DNA from: Caballeronia terrestris
GTDB lineage: Bacteria; Pseudomonadota; Gammaproteobacteria; Burkholderiales; Burkholderiaceae
Assembly: GCF_001544515.1 (NCBI RefSeq)
Contig: NZ_FCOL02000036.1
Coordinates: 1-57,202 of the forward strand
DNA: 57,202 nucleotides
Reading direction: 5' to 3'
In this document: positions 14,416 through 22,717 of the stretch, piece after piece
How positions within the stretch are numbered: position 1 is the stretch's first letter
Layout: each line of letters begins with the position of its first letter
Notes under the pieces: generated by a model
What the model was told of the DNA's origin: nothing
Databases searched by the model: none
The model's input: only the letters and a program-made list of their open reading frames with translations
Translations under genes and position numbers: made by a program

Positions 14416-16193
14416 CGCGCCGCGAGCAGCCCGTGGATCTGCGCGACGACCGCCGCGCCTTCTCCAACCGCCGCCGCCACGCGTTTCGTCGATGCCGAGC
14501 GCACGTCGCCAATCGCAAACACGCCCGGCACGCTCGTTTCCAGTGCCGGCGCGCCCGGTTCCTGTCCTTCATGCGCTTCCGGCCCAGTCAACACGAAGCC
14601 CTTGCGATCGACGCTCACGTTGCAGCCCGAGAGCCACGACGTATTCGGATCGGCGCCGGTAAAAAGGAACAGATGCCGCACAGGAAACGACAATGGCCCG
14701 TCCGCCGTCTTGCAGTTCACCGCAGTCAGCCCGCGATCGTCGCCCTCGAGCGAGCTGATCTGCGTATGCGTGTGCAGCGTGACGTTCGGCAGCGAAGCGA
14801 TCCGGTCGACGAGATAGCGCGACATGCTCGCCGCCAGTCCCGCGCCGCGAATGAGCAGATGCACGTGCACGCAATGCGATGCGAGATACACCGCGGCCTG
14901 CCCCGCCGAATTGCCGCCGCCGACGAGCACCACTTCCGAATCCTTGCAGAGCTTCGCCTCGACGGGCGACGCCCAGTAATACGTCCCGCGTCCTTCGAAG
15001 CGCTCCAGTCCTTCGATTGCCGGCCGCCGGTAAGCCGCGCCGCTCGCGATCACGACCGTGCGCGTCGAGACGAGCGTGCCGTTCGCAAGTTCGACCTGAA
15101 TCGGCGAACGGTCGCAGTGCAGCGACTTGATCTCGCTCGGGATTGCGATATGCGCGCCGAATTTTTGCGCCTGCACGAACGCGCGGCCCGCGAGCGCCTG
15201 TCCGGAGATGCCGGTCGGAAAGCCGAGGTAGTTCTCGATGCGCGAGCTCGCGCCCGCTTGTCCGCCCGGCGCGCGGCAATCGAACACGGCCACCGACAAC
15301 CCTTCGGAGGCCGCGTACACCGCCGTTGCGAGCCCGGCTGGCCCCGCGCCGACGACCGCGACATCGTAGATATGCGCGCTGTCGAATTCCGGTAGCCAGC
15401 CGAGTTGCGTCGCGACCTGGTTCTCGTCGGGTGCGCGCAGCACGGTGCCGTCCGGACAGATCACGAGCGGAAAATCGGCCTTCGACGCCGAGATGCGTTC
15501 GAGCAAAGCGATCGCGTCCGGATCGGCGCAGGCGTCGATCACCGTGTGCGGATAGCCGTTACGGCGCAGGAACCCTTGCAGCGCGATCAGCTTGCCGTCG
15601 GTGGACTTGCCGAGCAGCACCGGCCCGCTGCCCTTTTCGATCAGCCCGACGCGCCGCAGGATCAGCGCACGCATGATGCGCTCGCCGAGTTCCGCCTCGG
15701 CGATGATCAGCGCCCGCAATCGCTCCGGCGGAATCACGATGCCTTCCACGTCTTCGAGCGCGTAGCCATCGACGAGGCAGGGCTTGCCCGACAACTGCGC
15801 GATTTCCGCGAGGAACTGCCCTGGCGGCTGGTCGATGATCAGATGCACGTGCCCGAGCGCGTCACGCCGGTTGATCCGCACGAGGCCCTTCAGCACGACC
15901 ACCATTCCCTTCCCGACATCGCCCATCGTGAACATCGCCTCGCCGGCCTTCCAGCGCTCGATCGTGCCGAAGCGGCGCATGCGCTCGACTTCGCTCTCGG
16001 TGAGCAGCGGAAACATCTGGTGCGCGCGCGTCTGCAGCGGCGAGAACGGCGCCTCTTCGCCCCCGCTCACGGAGGGCGCACCGACCGCCGTCGGCATGAT
16101 GTTCGGATCTTCGTGCGGCGTGTCGCGCGGGCCCCAGGCCATCCCTGCCGGGAAAAAGTCGTTCGACGGCTCGCCGCTCATACCTGTACTCAT
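14373..16193 (-). CDS. Cyclic-nucleotide-binding domain fused to TrxR-like flavin reductase
   Basis: A 606-residue fusion. Residues about 60-165 are a CRP-like cyclic nucleotide-binding domain (AGEAMFTMGDVGKGMVVV, GQFLAEIAQLSG). About 200-260 is a thioredoxin-like stretch. From about 280 a thioredoxin-reductase-type module begins, with FAD motif VVGAGPAGLATAVYAA, NADPH motif VVLVGGGNSAGQAAVYLA near 420 and the final FAIGDVRSASTKRVAAAVGEG. The redox CxxC of thioredoxin reductase is absent: the corresponding place reads YYWASPVEAKLC. It is therefore a flavoprotein of uncertain acceptor. ATG 16193 follows GGAG and overlaps the stop of the DedA-rhodanese gene by ATGA. Expected in the cytoplasm. 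Confidence 0.88.
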   Translation of the reverse strand: MSTGMSGEPSNDFFPAGMAWGPRDTPHEDPNIMPTAVGAPSVSGGEEAPFSPLQTRAHQMFPLLTESEVERMRRFGTIERWKAGEAMFTMGDVGKGMVVVLKGLVRINRRDALGHVHLIIDQPPGQFLAEIAQLSGKPCLVDGYALEDVEGIVIPPERLRALIIAEAELGERIMRALILRRVGLIEKGSGPVLLGKSTDGKLIALQGFLRRNGYPHTVIDACADPDAIALLERISASKADFPLVICPDGTVLRAPDENQVATQLGWLPEFDSAHIYDVAVVGAGPAGLATAVYAASEGLSVAVFDCRAPGGQAGASSRIENYLGFPTGISGQALAGRAFVQAQKFGAHIAIPSEIKSLHCDRSPIQVELANGTLVSTRTVVIASGAAYRRPAIEGLERFEGRGTYYWASPVEAKLCKDSEVVLVGGGNSAGQAAVYLASHCVHVHLLIRGAGLAASMSRYLVDRIASLPNVTLHTHTQISSLEGDDRGLTAVNCKTADGPLSFPVRHLFLFTGADPNTSWLSGCNVSVDRKGFVLTGPEAHEGQEPGAPALETSVPGVFAIGDVRSASTKRVAAAVGEGAAVVAQIHGLLAARQELDVDAPCAARV

Positions 16194-17272
16194 GCGCGAT
16201 CTCCATGTGGAAAACCAGCTTCTTGCAGGGATCTCGAACCCGCCGCCGACTTCACCGGCCACGGGCACATTGCAGCCATTTCGCCGACTTCGTCGGTCAT
16301 CACCGGGTCGTCGCCCAGTTCGGTGAGCGGCGCGACCTCGAAGCCCGCGAGCCGCCATGCGTCGAGCCCGCCTGTCAGCGGCACGACGTCCTTGAAGCCT
16401 GCGTTGCGCAGCGTCTTCGCCATCCACGCCGCAGACACTTCGTTCGGGCACGAGCAATAAATGATGATCTTCTGCGCCGGGTCGTATTCCGACATGATCC
16501 GTTGCAGTTCGCGTTCGTCCGCGAACACCGCGCCAGGGATCACGAACGGATCGAGCACGCGCTTCTCGCGCGAGCGGATGTCGAAAATCGTCGGCAGCGG
16601 CTTGTTTTCCATCATCGCGTAGAGCTCGTCGACGGTGACGCGCGCCTTTTCGAGCGTCTCCATCAGCGCGCGGCGACGCCACCAGCGATACGCGATATAC
16701 GCCGCGAGCAGCACGGCGACGACCATGCCCGCCTGCCGTCCGAGCCGCGAGAGCATCGCGAAAAGCATCTCCAGCTCCGCCGCGAACGCGACGCCGAGCC
16801 CGAGCCCGACCGCCGCCCACAGCGCGACGCCCGCGCCGTCGTGCACGATGAAGCTGCGCAGGCGCACGCCCATTGCGCCCGCGAGCGGCACCGACACGAG
16901 CGAGAGCCCCGGGATGAACTTCGCGACGAGCAGCACGCGCACACCCCAGCGGCCGAAAAAGCGCTCGGTTTTCTTGACGCACGTATCGCGCGATAGCGAG
17001 AGCTTGCAGATCGTCTTGAGCGTGCGGTCGCCGTAACGCCGACCGCCCTGGAACCAGACGAGGTCGCCGAGCACGCCGCCCGCCACCGCGAGCGCCAGCA
17101 TGCCGAGGATCGGCCAGAGCGTGCCCGCGCCGCGCAGCGCCATCACCTCGACCGAAGCGCCGACGACGATCAGCGTCGGCATGGCAGGCACGGGCAGCCC
17201 GAGGGCCGCGCCCATTACATTGACGAAGACGATCGCCGGGCCGAACCGATCGACGAGGTCATGGAGCAACAT
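16190..17272 (-). CDS. DedA/VTT membrane protein fused to a rhodanese domain
   Basis: A 360-residue fusion. Residues 1-200 are a DedA/SNARE-associated (VTT) membrane domain with several helices and the family hallmark FGRWGVRVLLVAKFIPGLS at about 106-124. DedA proteins act in lipid flipping and membrane homeostasis. Residues about 215-320 form a cytoplasmic rhodanese domain with the catalytic Cys273 in IIIYCSCPNEVS; a second cysteine, Cys275, lies in the same loop. The gene starts at ATG 17272 and is coupled by ATGA to the downstream flavin reductase. The pair suggests a membrane-linked sulfur or thiol redox function, but no substrate is known. Confidence 0.87.
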   Translation of the reverse strand: MLLHDLVDRFGPAIVFVNVMGAALGLPVPAMPTLIVVGASVEVMALRGAGTLWPILGMLALAVAGGVLGDLVWFQGGRRYGDRTLKTICKLSLSRDTCVKKTERFFGRWGVRVLLVAKFIPGLSLVSVPLAGAMGVRLRSFIVHDGAGVALWAAVGLGLGVAFAAELEMLFAMLSRLGRQAGMVVAVLLAAYIAYRWWRRRALMETLEKARVTVDELYAMMENKPLPTIFDIRSREKRVLDPFVIPGAVFADERELQRIMSEYDPAQKIIIYCSCPNEVSAAWMAKTLRNAGFKDVVPLTGGLDAWRLAGFEVAPLTELGDDPVMTDEVGEMAAMCPWPVKSAAGSRSLQEAGFPHGDRA

Positions 17273-17454
17273 GGAATTCTCCCGCGCACAAGGTGGCGTC
17301 CGAAGAGGGCGACGAAGATATTTTTGCGATGCGCGCGAAAGCGCGGATGGGCTGCACGCGCCGATGCGTGCTGGGCTTGAGCCAGCTTCGTCACATTAAA
17401 GAGATGAGTGTAGCGCGGATTGCAGCAATGGTCGCGGGACCACGGCGCGAGGCA

Positions 17455-17477
17455 GGCGCCGCAAGGGCTGCGGCGCC
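17455..17477 (-). terminator. Strong hairpin after the denD gene
   Basis: GGCGCCGCA (17455-17463) and TGCGGCGCC (17469-17477) form a perfect 9-bp stem with a 5-base loop, 27 bases beyond the denD stop. There is no T-run on the minus strand, so it is not a classical intrinsic terminator. It may protect the operon's 3' end or act with Rho. Confidence 0.4.
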
Positions 17478-17503
17478 GTATGGAGTGAAGGCTTAACGAA
17501 TGG

Positions 17504-18460
17504 TCAGGCTTTCTGATCGGCGATGTAGGCGCGGATCACGTCGGCGAACGTCTTGTCGCCTTGCAGTCCAAGTTGCTCCGCGCGTTCGGGATTCCACGCG
17601 CCCGGCCAGCTTCCGACGATCTTCTCGATGCGCTCGTCACGCTGACGGTCGATGCGCGCGACGGTCTCCTCGCCCGCCACTTCGCCGAGCGCTTCGATCA
17701 TCTCGTTCACGCTCACCGACAGCCCCGGCAGGTTGACCACCGGCCGGTTGCCGAGCTTCTCGCGATCGATTTCGAGGCCCGCGATCAGCGCCTCGATCGC
17801 GCTTTTCGGCGACAGCAGCCAGAGGCGCGTCTCACCGTCGACGGGACAGATCGCGCGTTCGCCGTTCAGCGGCTCGCGGATGATCCCGCTCGCAAACGAC
17901 GACGCCGCCGCGTTCGGCTTGCCCGGCCGCACGCTGATGGTCGGCAGGCGCAGCACGCGGCCGTCTACGAAACCGCGTCGCGAGTAGTCGGAGAGCAGCA
18001 GTTCGGCGATCGCCTTCTGCGTCCCGTACGACGATTGCGGATTGAGCGCGGTGTCGTCCTGCACCACGTCGGGCAGCGCGCCGCCGTAGACCGCGACCGA
18101 GCTCGTGAACAGCACGCGCGGCGCGTGGCCGAGCGTGCGGCACACTTCGAGCAGCAGGCGCGACGCGTCCAGGTTGATGCGCATGCCGAGGTCGAAATCG
18201 GCTTCCGCCTGGCCGCTCACGATCGCGGCGAGGTGGAAGATCGCTTCGGTTTTCGTATCGATCGCGCGTTCGAGCACGCTGCGATCGGCGATGTCGCCGG
18301 TTTCGACGCGCACGCGCTTGTCGCCGAAATCGTTGCCCGCGACCACGTCGAGCAGCACCATTTCGGTGATCGGCTGGCCGTTCAGCTCGCCGCGATCGAG
18401 GAGACGGCGCGCGAGGCGCTGTCCGAGGAATCCGGCGCCGCCGGTAATGAGGATTTTCAT
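17504..18460 (-). CDS. denD: D-erythronate dehydrogenase
   Basis: A 318-residue extended SDR (NAD-dependent epimerase/dehydratase fold). GGAGFLGQRL at 7-16 is the Rossmann motif, and the catalytic Ser120/121, Tyr145 and Lys149 are seen in SSVAVYGG and SYGTQKA. In the pathway of Zhang and colleagues (2016), DenD oxidises D-erythronate to 2-oxo-tetronate, which OtnI, OtnK and OtnC convert to dihydroxyacetone phosphate. Here it is the last gene of an operon containing all three. The identification rests on fold and context. The start at ATG 18460 lacks a good Shine-Dalgarno sequence and lies 17 bases after otnI, so coupled translation is likely. Confidence 0.9.
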   Translation of the reverse strand: MKILITGGAGFLGQRLARRLLDRGELNGQPITEMVLLDVVAGNDFGDKRVRVETGDIADRSVLERAIDTKTEAIFHLAAIVSGQAEADFDLGMRINLDASRLLLEVCRTLGHAPRVLFTSSVAVYGGALPDVVQDDTALNPQSSYGTQKAIAELLLSDYSRRGFVDGRVLRLPTISVRPGKPNAAASSFASGIIREPLNGERAICPVDGETRLWLLSPKSAIEALIAGLEIDREKLGNRPVVNLPGLSVSVNEMIEALGEVAGEETVARIDRQRDERIEKIVGSWPGAWNPERAEQLGLQGDKTFADVIRAYIADQKA

Positions 18461-18477
18461 GGTGTCGTTCAGGCAGT

Positions 18478-19266
18478 TTACAGGTAGGGCTTGAGCCAGC
18501 CGAGGCCGTCGGAGGTCGCCGCGCGCGGACGGTATTCGCAGCCGATCCAGCCGGTGTAGCCGAGCGAATCGATCAGGTCGAAGAGATACGGGTAGTTCAG
18601 TTCGCCGATGTCCGGCTCATGGCGCTCCGGCACGCCCGCGATCTGAATGTGGCCGATGCCCGCGTTCGGGCGCTTCATGTCGCGCTTGAGTTTCACCGCG
18701 AGATCGCCTTCGACGATCTGGCAGTGATAGCAGTCGAACTGGACTTGCAGGTTCGTCGCGCCGACTTCGTCGCAGATCGCCTGCGCGTCATCCTGGCGAT
18801 TCAGGAAGAAACCGGGAATGTCGCGCGTATTGATCGGCTCGATGACGATCGTCACACCCGCCGGTTTCGCCGCGCTCGCCGCGATTTCCAGATTCTTCAG
18901 ATACACCTCGCGATGCTTCTCGCGCGGCTGATCCGGCGCGATCAGGCCCGCCATCACATGCAGGCGGTCGTTACCGAGCGCGGCGGTGTATTCAAGTGCT
19001 TTGTCGAGCGCGCTGCGGAATTCGTCCTCGCGACCCGGCAGCGACGCGATGCCGCGTTCGCCTGCGGCCCAGTCGCCCGGTGGCGCGTTGAAGAGCGCTT
19101 GCGTGAGGCCGTTTTCCTGCAGGCGCGACTTGATGTCGGCGGCGGCGAATTCGTACGGGAACAGGAATTCCACGGCCTTGAAGCCGTCTTTCGCCGCGGC
19201 GGCGAAGCGGTCGAGGAACGCGTGCTCGTTGTACATCATCGTGAGATTGGCGGCAAAGCGGGGCAT
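18478..19266 (-). CDS. otnI: 2-oxo-tetronate isomerase
   Basis: A 262-residue TIM-barrel enzyme of the hydroxypyruvate isomerase/Hyi family. Metal ligands are apparent as Glu143 in VIEPINTRDIPGFF, Asp178 and His181 in QFDCYHCQIVEGD, and Glu in IGCEYRP near the C-terminus. It interconverts 2-oxo- and 3-oxo-tetronate, linking DenD to the kinase OtnK. Older annotation would say hydroxypyruvate isomerase. ATG 19266 has AGGAG at 19275-19279. Just upstream of that site the mRNA can fold into a large nested hairpin (19283-19346), separating this gene from the transporter gene by 165 bases, an unusually long gap for this otherwise compact operon. Confidence 0.9.
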   Translation of the reverse strand: MPRFAANLTMMYNEHAFLDRFAAAAKDGFKAVEFLFPYEFAAADIKSRLQENGLTQALFNAPPGDWAAGERGIASLPGREDEFRSALDKALEYTAALGNDRLHVMAGLIAPDQPREKHREVYLKNLEIAASAAKPAGVTIVIEPINTRDIPGFFLNRQDDAQAICDEVGATNLQVQFDCYHCQIVEGDLAVKLKRDMKRPNAGIGHIQIAGVPERHEPDIGELNYPYLFDLIDSLGYTGWIGCEYRPRAATSDGLGWLKPYL

Positions 19267-19282
19267 TGCGTTGTCTCCTGTC

Positions 19283-19407
19283 GACCAGAGTTAGCGCTGT
19301 CGGCCAGAGCTAGCGCTTACTCTGGCCCATGCACCTAACTCTGGTCCCATGCAGCGAAGTTGTTGTTCGACCTGGAGTTCGCGTTTCTAGGACGCTACTC
19401 TGGTCCC
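19283..19407. repeat. Nested inverted repeat and CTCTGG direct repeats in the otnI leader
   Basis: GACCAGAGTTAG (19283-19294) pairs perfectly with CTAACTCTGGTC (19335-19346). Nested within, GGCCAGAG (19302-19309) pairs with CTCTGGCC (19320-19327). A further copy, CTACTCTGGTCCC, is at 19395-19407, and CTCTGG-(T)-CCCATGCA is repeated directly at 19320-19332 and 19340-19353. In the mRNA (minus strand) the structure ends four bases before the otnI Shine-Dalgarno sequence. It may be a dispersed repeat element or a local control structure. Confidence 0.75.
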
Positions 19408-19431
19408 GTTAAAAACTCAGTTACTGCGGCT

Positions 19432-20766
19432 TCAGCGATTCACCAGCTTCGCAGGCGTCAGATACACCGCGATCGCACCGATCACGAGCATCGTGGCCAG
19501 CACATACATACCGGTCGCCGTGCTGTGCGTCAGGTCTTTCAGATAACCGATCATATACGGGCTCGCGAACCCGGCGAGATTGCCGATCGAATTGATGATC
19601 GCGATGCCGGCAGCCGCTGCCGCGCCCGACATGAACGCCGTCGGCAGCGACCAGAAGAGCGGCGCGCAGGTCAGCACGCCAGCCGCCGCAAGCGACAGCG
19701 CGATGATCGACACCACCGTATTGCCCGCGAACGACGCCGCGATCGAAAATCCAACTGCCGCCGCCAGCGCCGGCACGATCAGGTGCCAGCGGCGTTCGCG
19801 ATGCTTGTCCGCGCTGTGGCCGAGAATATTCATCACGACGATCGCGACGAGAAACGGAATCGCGCTCAAGAGGCCGATGTTGAACGCACCGGTGACACCC
19901 GTCGACTTAATGAAGGTCGGCATCCAGAACGTCAGGCCGTACTGGCCGGTCACGAACGCGAAGTAGATCAGCGACATCCACCACATGCGCTTGTCGGCGA
20001 AAACGGCGCGCAGCGAATGCTTCGTGCCGTCGCCCGCGTGTTGCGGCTGCGCGGCGATTTCCTCTTCCAGCAGGCGCTTCTCGCGCTCGGAGAGCCACTT
20101 CGCGCTGCGGATGTTGTTATCGAGATAAAGGATCGTCGCGATGCCGACCAGCACGGCGGGAATCGCTTCGATCAGGAACATCCACTGCCAGCCGGCGAAG
20201 CCCTTGTGGCCCGCGAAACTCTGCATGATCCAGCCCGAGAGCGGATTGCCGAAGATGCCCGACACCGGAATCGCCGACATGAACACGGCGACGATCTTCG
20301 CGCGCCGGTGCGACGGGAACCAGTACGTGAGATACAGGATCACGCCCGGATAGAACCCCGCTTCGGCGAGCCCGAGCAGAAAGCGCAGGACGTAGAACTG
20401 CGTCGGCGTCTTGACGAACACGAACAACGCCGAGAGCAGACCCCATGTGATCATGATCCGCGCGATCCAGATGCGCGCACCGATCTTGTGCATCAGCAAG
20501 TTGCTCGGCAATTCGAACAGAAAGTAGCCGAGGAAGAAGATGCCGGCGCCGAGGCCAAACACGGTTTCGCTGAAGGCGAGGTCCTGCGACATCTGCAGCT
20601 TCGCAAAGCCGACGTTCACGCGGTCCAGGTAGGCGACCACATAGCACAGCATCAAGAACGGCACGATGCGCCAGAACACCTTGGCGTAAGTGCGTTTGGT
20701 TTCGTCCGCGGACGGCGCGGCAAAAGGTACCCGGGTGCCGCCCGGCACCGCTTGTTCAAGGCTCAT
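19432..20766 (-). CDS. MFS transporter of the anion:cation symporter family
   Basis: A 444-residue carrier with 12 membrane segments, of the ACS (glucarate/tartrate/phthalate) branch of the major facilitator superfamily. Visible hallmarks are YLDRVNVGFAKLQM after the first helix and LGLAEAGFYPGVILYLTYWF before the central loop. ACS members import acid sugars and other organic anions by proton symport. Lying between otnC and otnI, it is the probable uptake system for erythronate and/or threonate. GGAGACACGTA precedes ATG 20766. The substrate follows from context only. Confidence 0.9.
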   Translation of the reverse strand: MSLEQAVPGGTRVPFAAPSADETKRTYAKVFWRIVPFLMLCYVVAYLDRVNVGFAKLQMSQDLAFSETVFGLGAGIFFLGYFLFELPSNLLMHKIGARIWIARIMITWGLLSALFVFVKTPTQFYVLRFLLGLAEAGFYPGVILYLTYWFPSHRRAKIVAVFMSAIPVSGIFGNPLSGWIMQSFAGHKGFAGWQWMFLIEAIPAVLVGIATILYLDNNIRSAKWLSEREKRLLEEEIAAQPQHAGDGTKHSLRAVFADKRMWWMSLIYFAFVTGQYGLTFWMPTFIKSTGVTGAFNIGLLSAIPFLVAIVVMNILGHSADKHRERRWHLIVPALAAAVGFSIAASFAGNTVVSIIALSLAAAGVLTCAPLFWSLPTAFMSGAAAAAGIAIINSIGNLAGFASPYMIGYLKDLTHSTATGMYVLATMLVIGAIAVYLTPAKLVNR

Positions 20767-20802
20767 TACGTGTCTCCAGGAAGGGATTTCGTGCAGTTCG
20801 TG

Positions 20803-21450
20803 TTACCAGCGCGCGTTAAAAGTAGCGCGCAGATCCTCGATGGCCGCTTCTTCGAGCGGCTCGGGGCGGGGCGTGGTCAGAAGCCACAGCCGCGCGGTTT
20901 CTTCCAGCTCTTCAAGCGCATAAGACGCTTGTGAGACCGATCGCTCCCAGACGACCGGACCGAGCCGTTCCAGCAAGACTGCGCGCACCTTGGAGGCGAG
21001 CGCCGCCACTTCTTCCGCGACCGCCGGATCGCCCGGCCGCCGATAGCGAATCAGCGGCACGTGGCCGACTTTCATCACGTAGTACGGCGTGATCGGTGGC
21101 AATACGTCGGTGTCGCGCCAGACGCCCGCGAGCGTCAGCGCGACGAGATGCGTCGAATGCGTATGGACGACGCCGCGCGCCTCCGCGTTGTTCTCATAGA
21201 TCCGCCGATGCAGCGCCAGCGTCTTCGACGGCCGGCCGCCGGAAACGTGATTGCCCGCCGTATCGACTCTCGCGATTTCCGCCGGATCGAGACGGCCGAG
21301 GCAGACGTCGGTCGGCGTGATGAGCCAGCCGTCGTCGAGGCGCGCGCTGATGTTGCCCGCGCTGCCGACTGTGTAGCCGCGCTGATACAGGCTCGCGCCC
21401 GTCACGCAGATTTCCTCGCGGATGCGGTTTTCGTCGTGCGCCATGCTCAT
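20803..21450 (-). CDS. otnC: 3-oxo-tetronate 4-phosphate decarboxylase
   Basis: A 215-residue class II aldolase/adducin-family enzyme. The zinc ligands are in GVVHTHSTHLVALTL (His97 and His99), with a further histidine in MKVGHVPLIRYRRPGDP and an active-site tyrosine region later. OtnC removes CO2 from 3-oxo-tetronate 4-phosphate to give dihydroxyacetone phosphate. The gene starts one base after the otnK stop (21452), showing tight coupling. The closest alternative, L-fuculose-phosphate aldolase, has the same fold; the operon decides for OtnC. Confidence 0.9.
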   Translation of the reverse strand: MSMAHDENRIREEICVTGASLYQRGYTVGSAGNISARLDDGWLITPTDVCLGRLDPAEIARVDTAGNHVSGGRPSKTLALHRRIYENNAEARGVVHTHSTHLVALTLAGVWRDTDVLPPITPYYVMKVGHVPLIRYRRPGDPAVAEEVAALASKVRAVLLERLGPVVWERSVSQASYALEELEETARLWLLTTPRPEPLEEAAIEDLRATFNARW

Positions 21451-21451
21451 G

Positions 21452-22717
21452 TCAGGCAGCTCCGTCGAGGGTTTTCAACGCCTTCGCGAAGAAATCCGTC
21501 GTCCCGAAATTGCCTGACTTCAGCGCGAGTGCAAGCGGTTCGTCACCGATGGATTGCGTCGCCGGCACGCCCGGATCGATCTGCGGCCCAATGCGCAGCG
21601 TTGCGACATCGAGCGCCTGCACGACCGCGCCCGACGTCTCGCCGCCCGCCACCACGAACTTGCGCACGCCGAGATCGCGCAGGCCGCGCGCAATCGACGC
21701 CAGCGCCTGCTCGACCAGATGCCCCGCCTTCTCGACGCCCAGTTCCTTTTGCACCGCCTTCACTTCGTCCGGCGTGGAGGTCGCGTAGATCAGCACGGGC
21801 TCGTTGGCGTGCTGCTGCGCGAACGCGATCGCCTGCTCGGCGACCGGCTCGCCGCGCGAAAGCGCCATCGGCTCGACGCGAAAGCTCGGCTTCGACGCGC
21901 GCCACTCGGCGACCTGCGCATTCGTCGCCTTCGAGGCGCTGCCCGCCAGCACGACCGCTTTCCCTTCGATCTTCGGCAAGTCGGCGGCGTGGGCGGCGTC
22001 GGCAAGCTGGCCGAAGTTCTTCGGCAGGCCAAGCGCGATGCCCGAGCCGCCGGTGATGAGCTTCAAGTCCGCGCAGGCATCGCCGAGGACGTAGAGATCG
22101 GCGTCGGAGACGGCGTCCGCGATCGCAAGGCGCACGCCTTCCTTCCTGAGTTCCGCGATGCGCGCGCGCACCGCATCCGCGCCCTTCATGATCGTGTCGT
22201 AGCGGATCAGCCCGACTTTCGATTTCGTCTGACGCTGCAAGACGCGCACGAGGTTCGGATCGGTCATCGGCGTGAGCGGATGGTTTTCCATGCCCGACTC
22301 GTTCAGCAGCACGTCGCCGACGAACAGATTGCCGCGAAAGATCGTGCGGCCGTTCTCGGGAAACGCCGGGCACGCGATCGTGAAATCGTCCCCAAGCGCG
22401 TCGAGCAACGCATCGGCGACGGGGCCGATGTTGCCTTCGTCGGTGGAATCGAAGGTCGAGCAGTATTTGAAGAGGAACTGCTGGCAGCCCTGTGCCCGCA
22501 GCCATTCGAGCGCTTCGAGCGATTGCGCGACCGCTTCCGCCGCCGGAAGCGTGCGCGATTTCAGCGCGACAACGAGCGCGTCCGCCTCGATCGCGGTGCC
22601 GGCCGCGGGCACGCCTATCGTTTGCACCGTGCGCATGCCGCCGCGCACGAGCATGTTGGCGAGATCAGTGGCGCCGGTGAAATCGTCGGCGATACAGCCT
22701 AGCAGCGCCTTCGTCAT
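21452..22717 (-). CDS. otnK: 3-oxo-tetronate kinase
   Basis: A 421-residue member of the DUF1537 kinase family. The N-terminal sugar-binding domain opens LGCIADDFTGATDLANMLVRGG, with the family's catalytic DDxTG. The C-terminal nucleotide-binding domain contains VVAGGETSGAVVQAL and the final LKSGNFGTTDFF. OtnK phosphorylates 3-oxo-tetronate at O4. The start ATG overlaps the ltnD stop as ATGA (22714-22717), and otnC follows after one base, so all three are translated as a block. Length and motifs agree with experimentally defined OtnK proteins. Confidence 0.94.
   Translation of the reverse strand: MTKALLGCIADDFTGATDLANMLVRGGMRTVQTIGVPAAGTAIEADALVVALKSRTLPAAEAVAQSLEALEWLRAQGCQQFLFKYCSTFDSTDEGNIGPVADALLDALGDDFTIACPAFPENGRTIFRGNLFVGDVLLNESGMENHPLTPMTDPNLVRVLQRQTKSKVGLIRYDTIMKGADAVRARIAELRKEGVRLAIADAVSDADLYVLGDACADLKLITGGSGIALGLPKNFGQLADAAHAADLPKIEGKAVVLAGSASKATNAQVAEWRASKPSFRVEPMALSRGEPVAEQAIAFAQQHANEPVLIYATSTPDEVKAVQKELGVEKAGHLVEQALASIARGLRDLGVRKFVVAGGETSGAVVQALDVATLRIGPQIDPGVPATQSIGDEPLALALKSGNFGTTDFFAKALKTLDGAA

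Noticed and set aside
14328..15395. Plus-strand open frame opposite the flavin reductase
   Set aside because: Low-complexity Arg/Ala translation with no motif, lying entirely over a gene with clear FAD and NADPH motifs.
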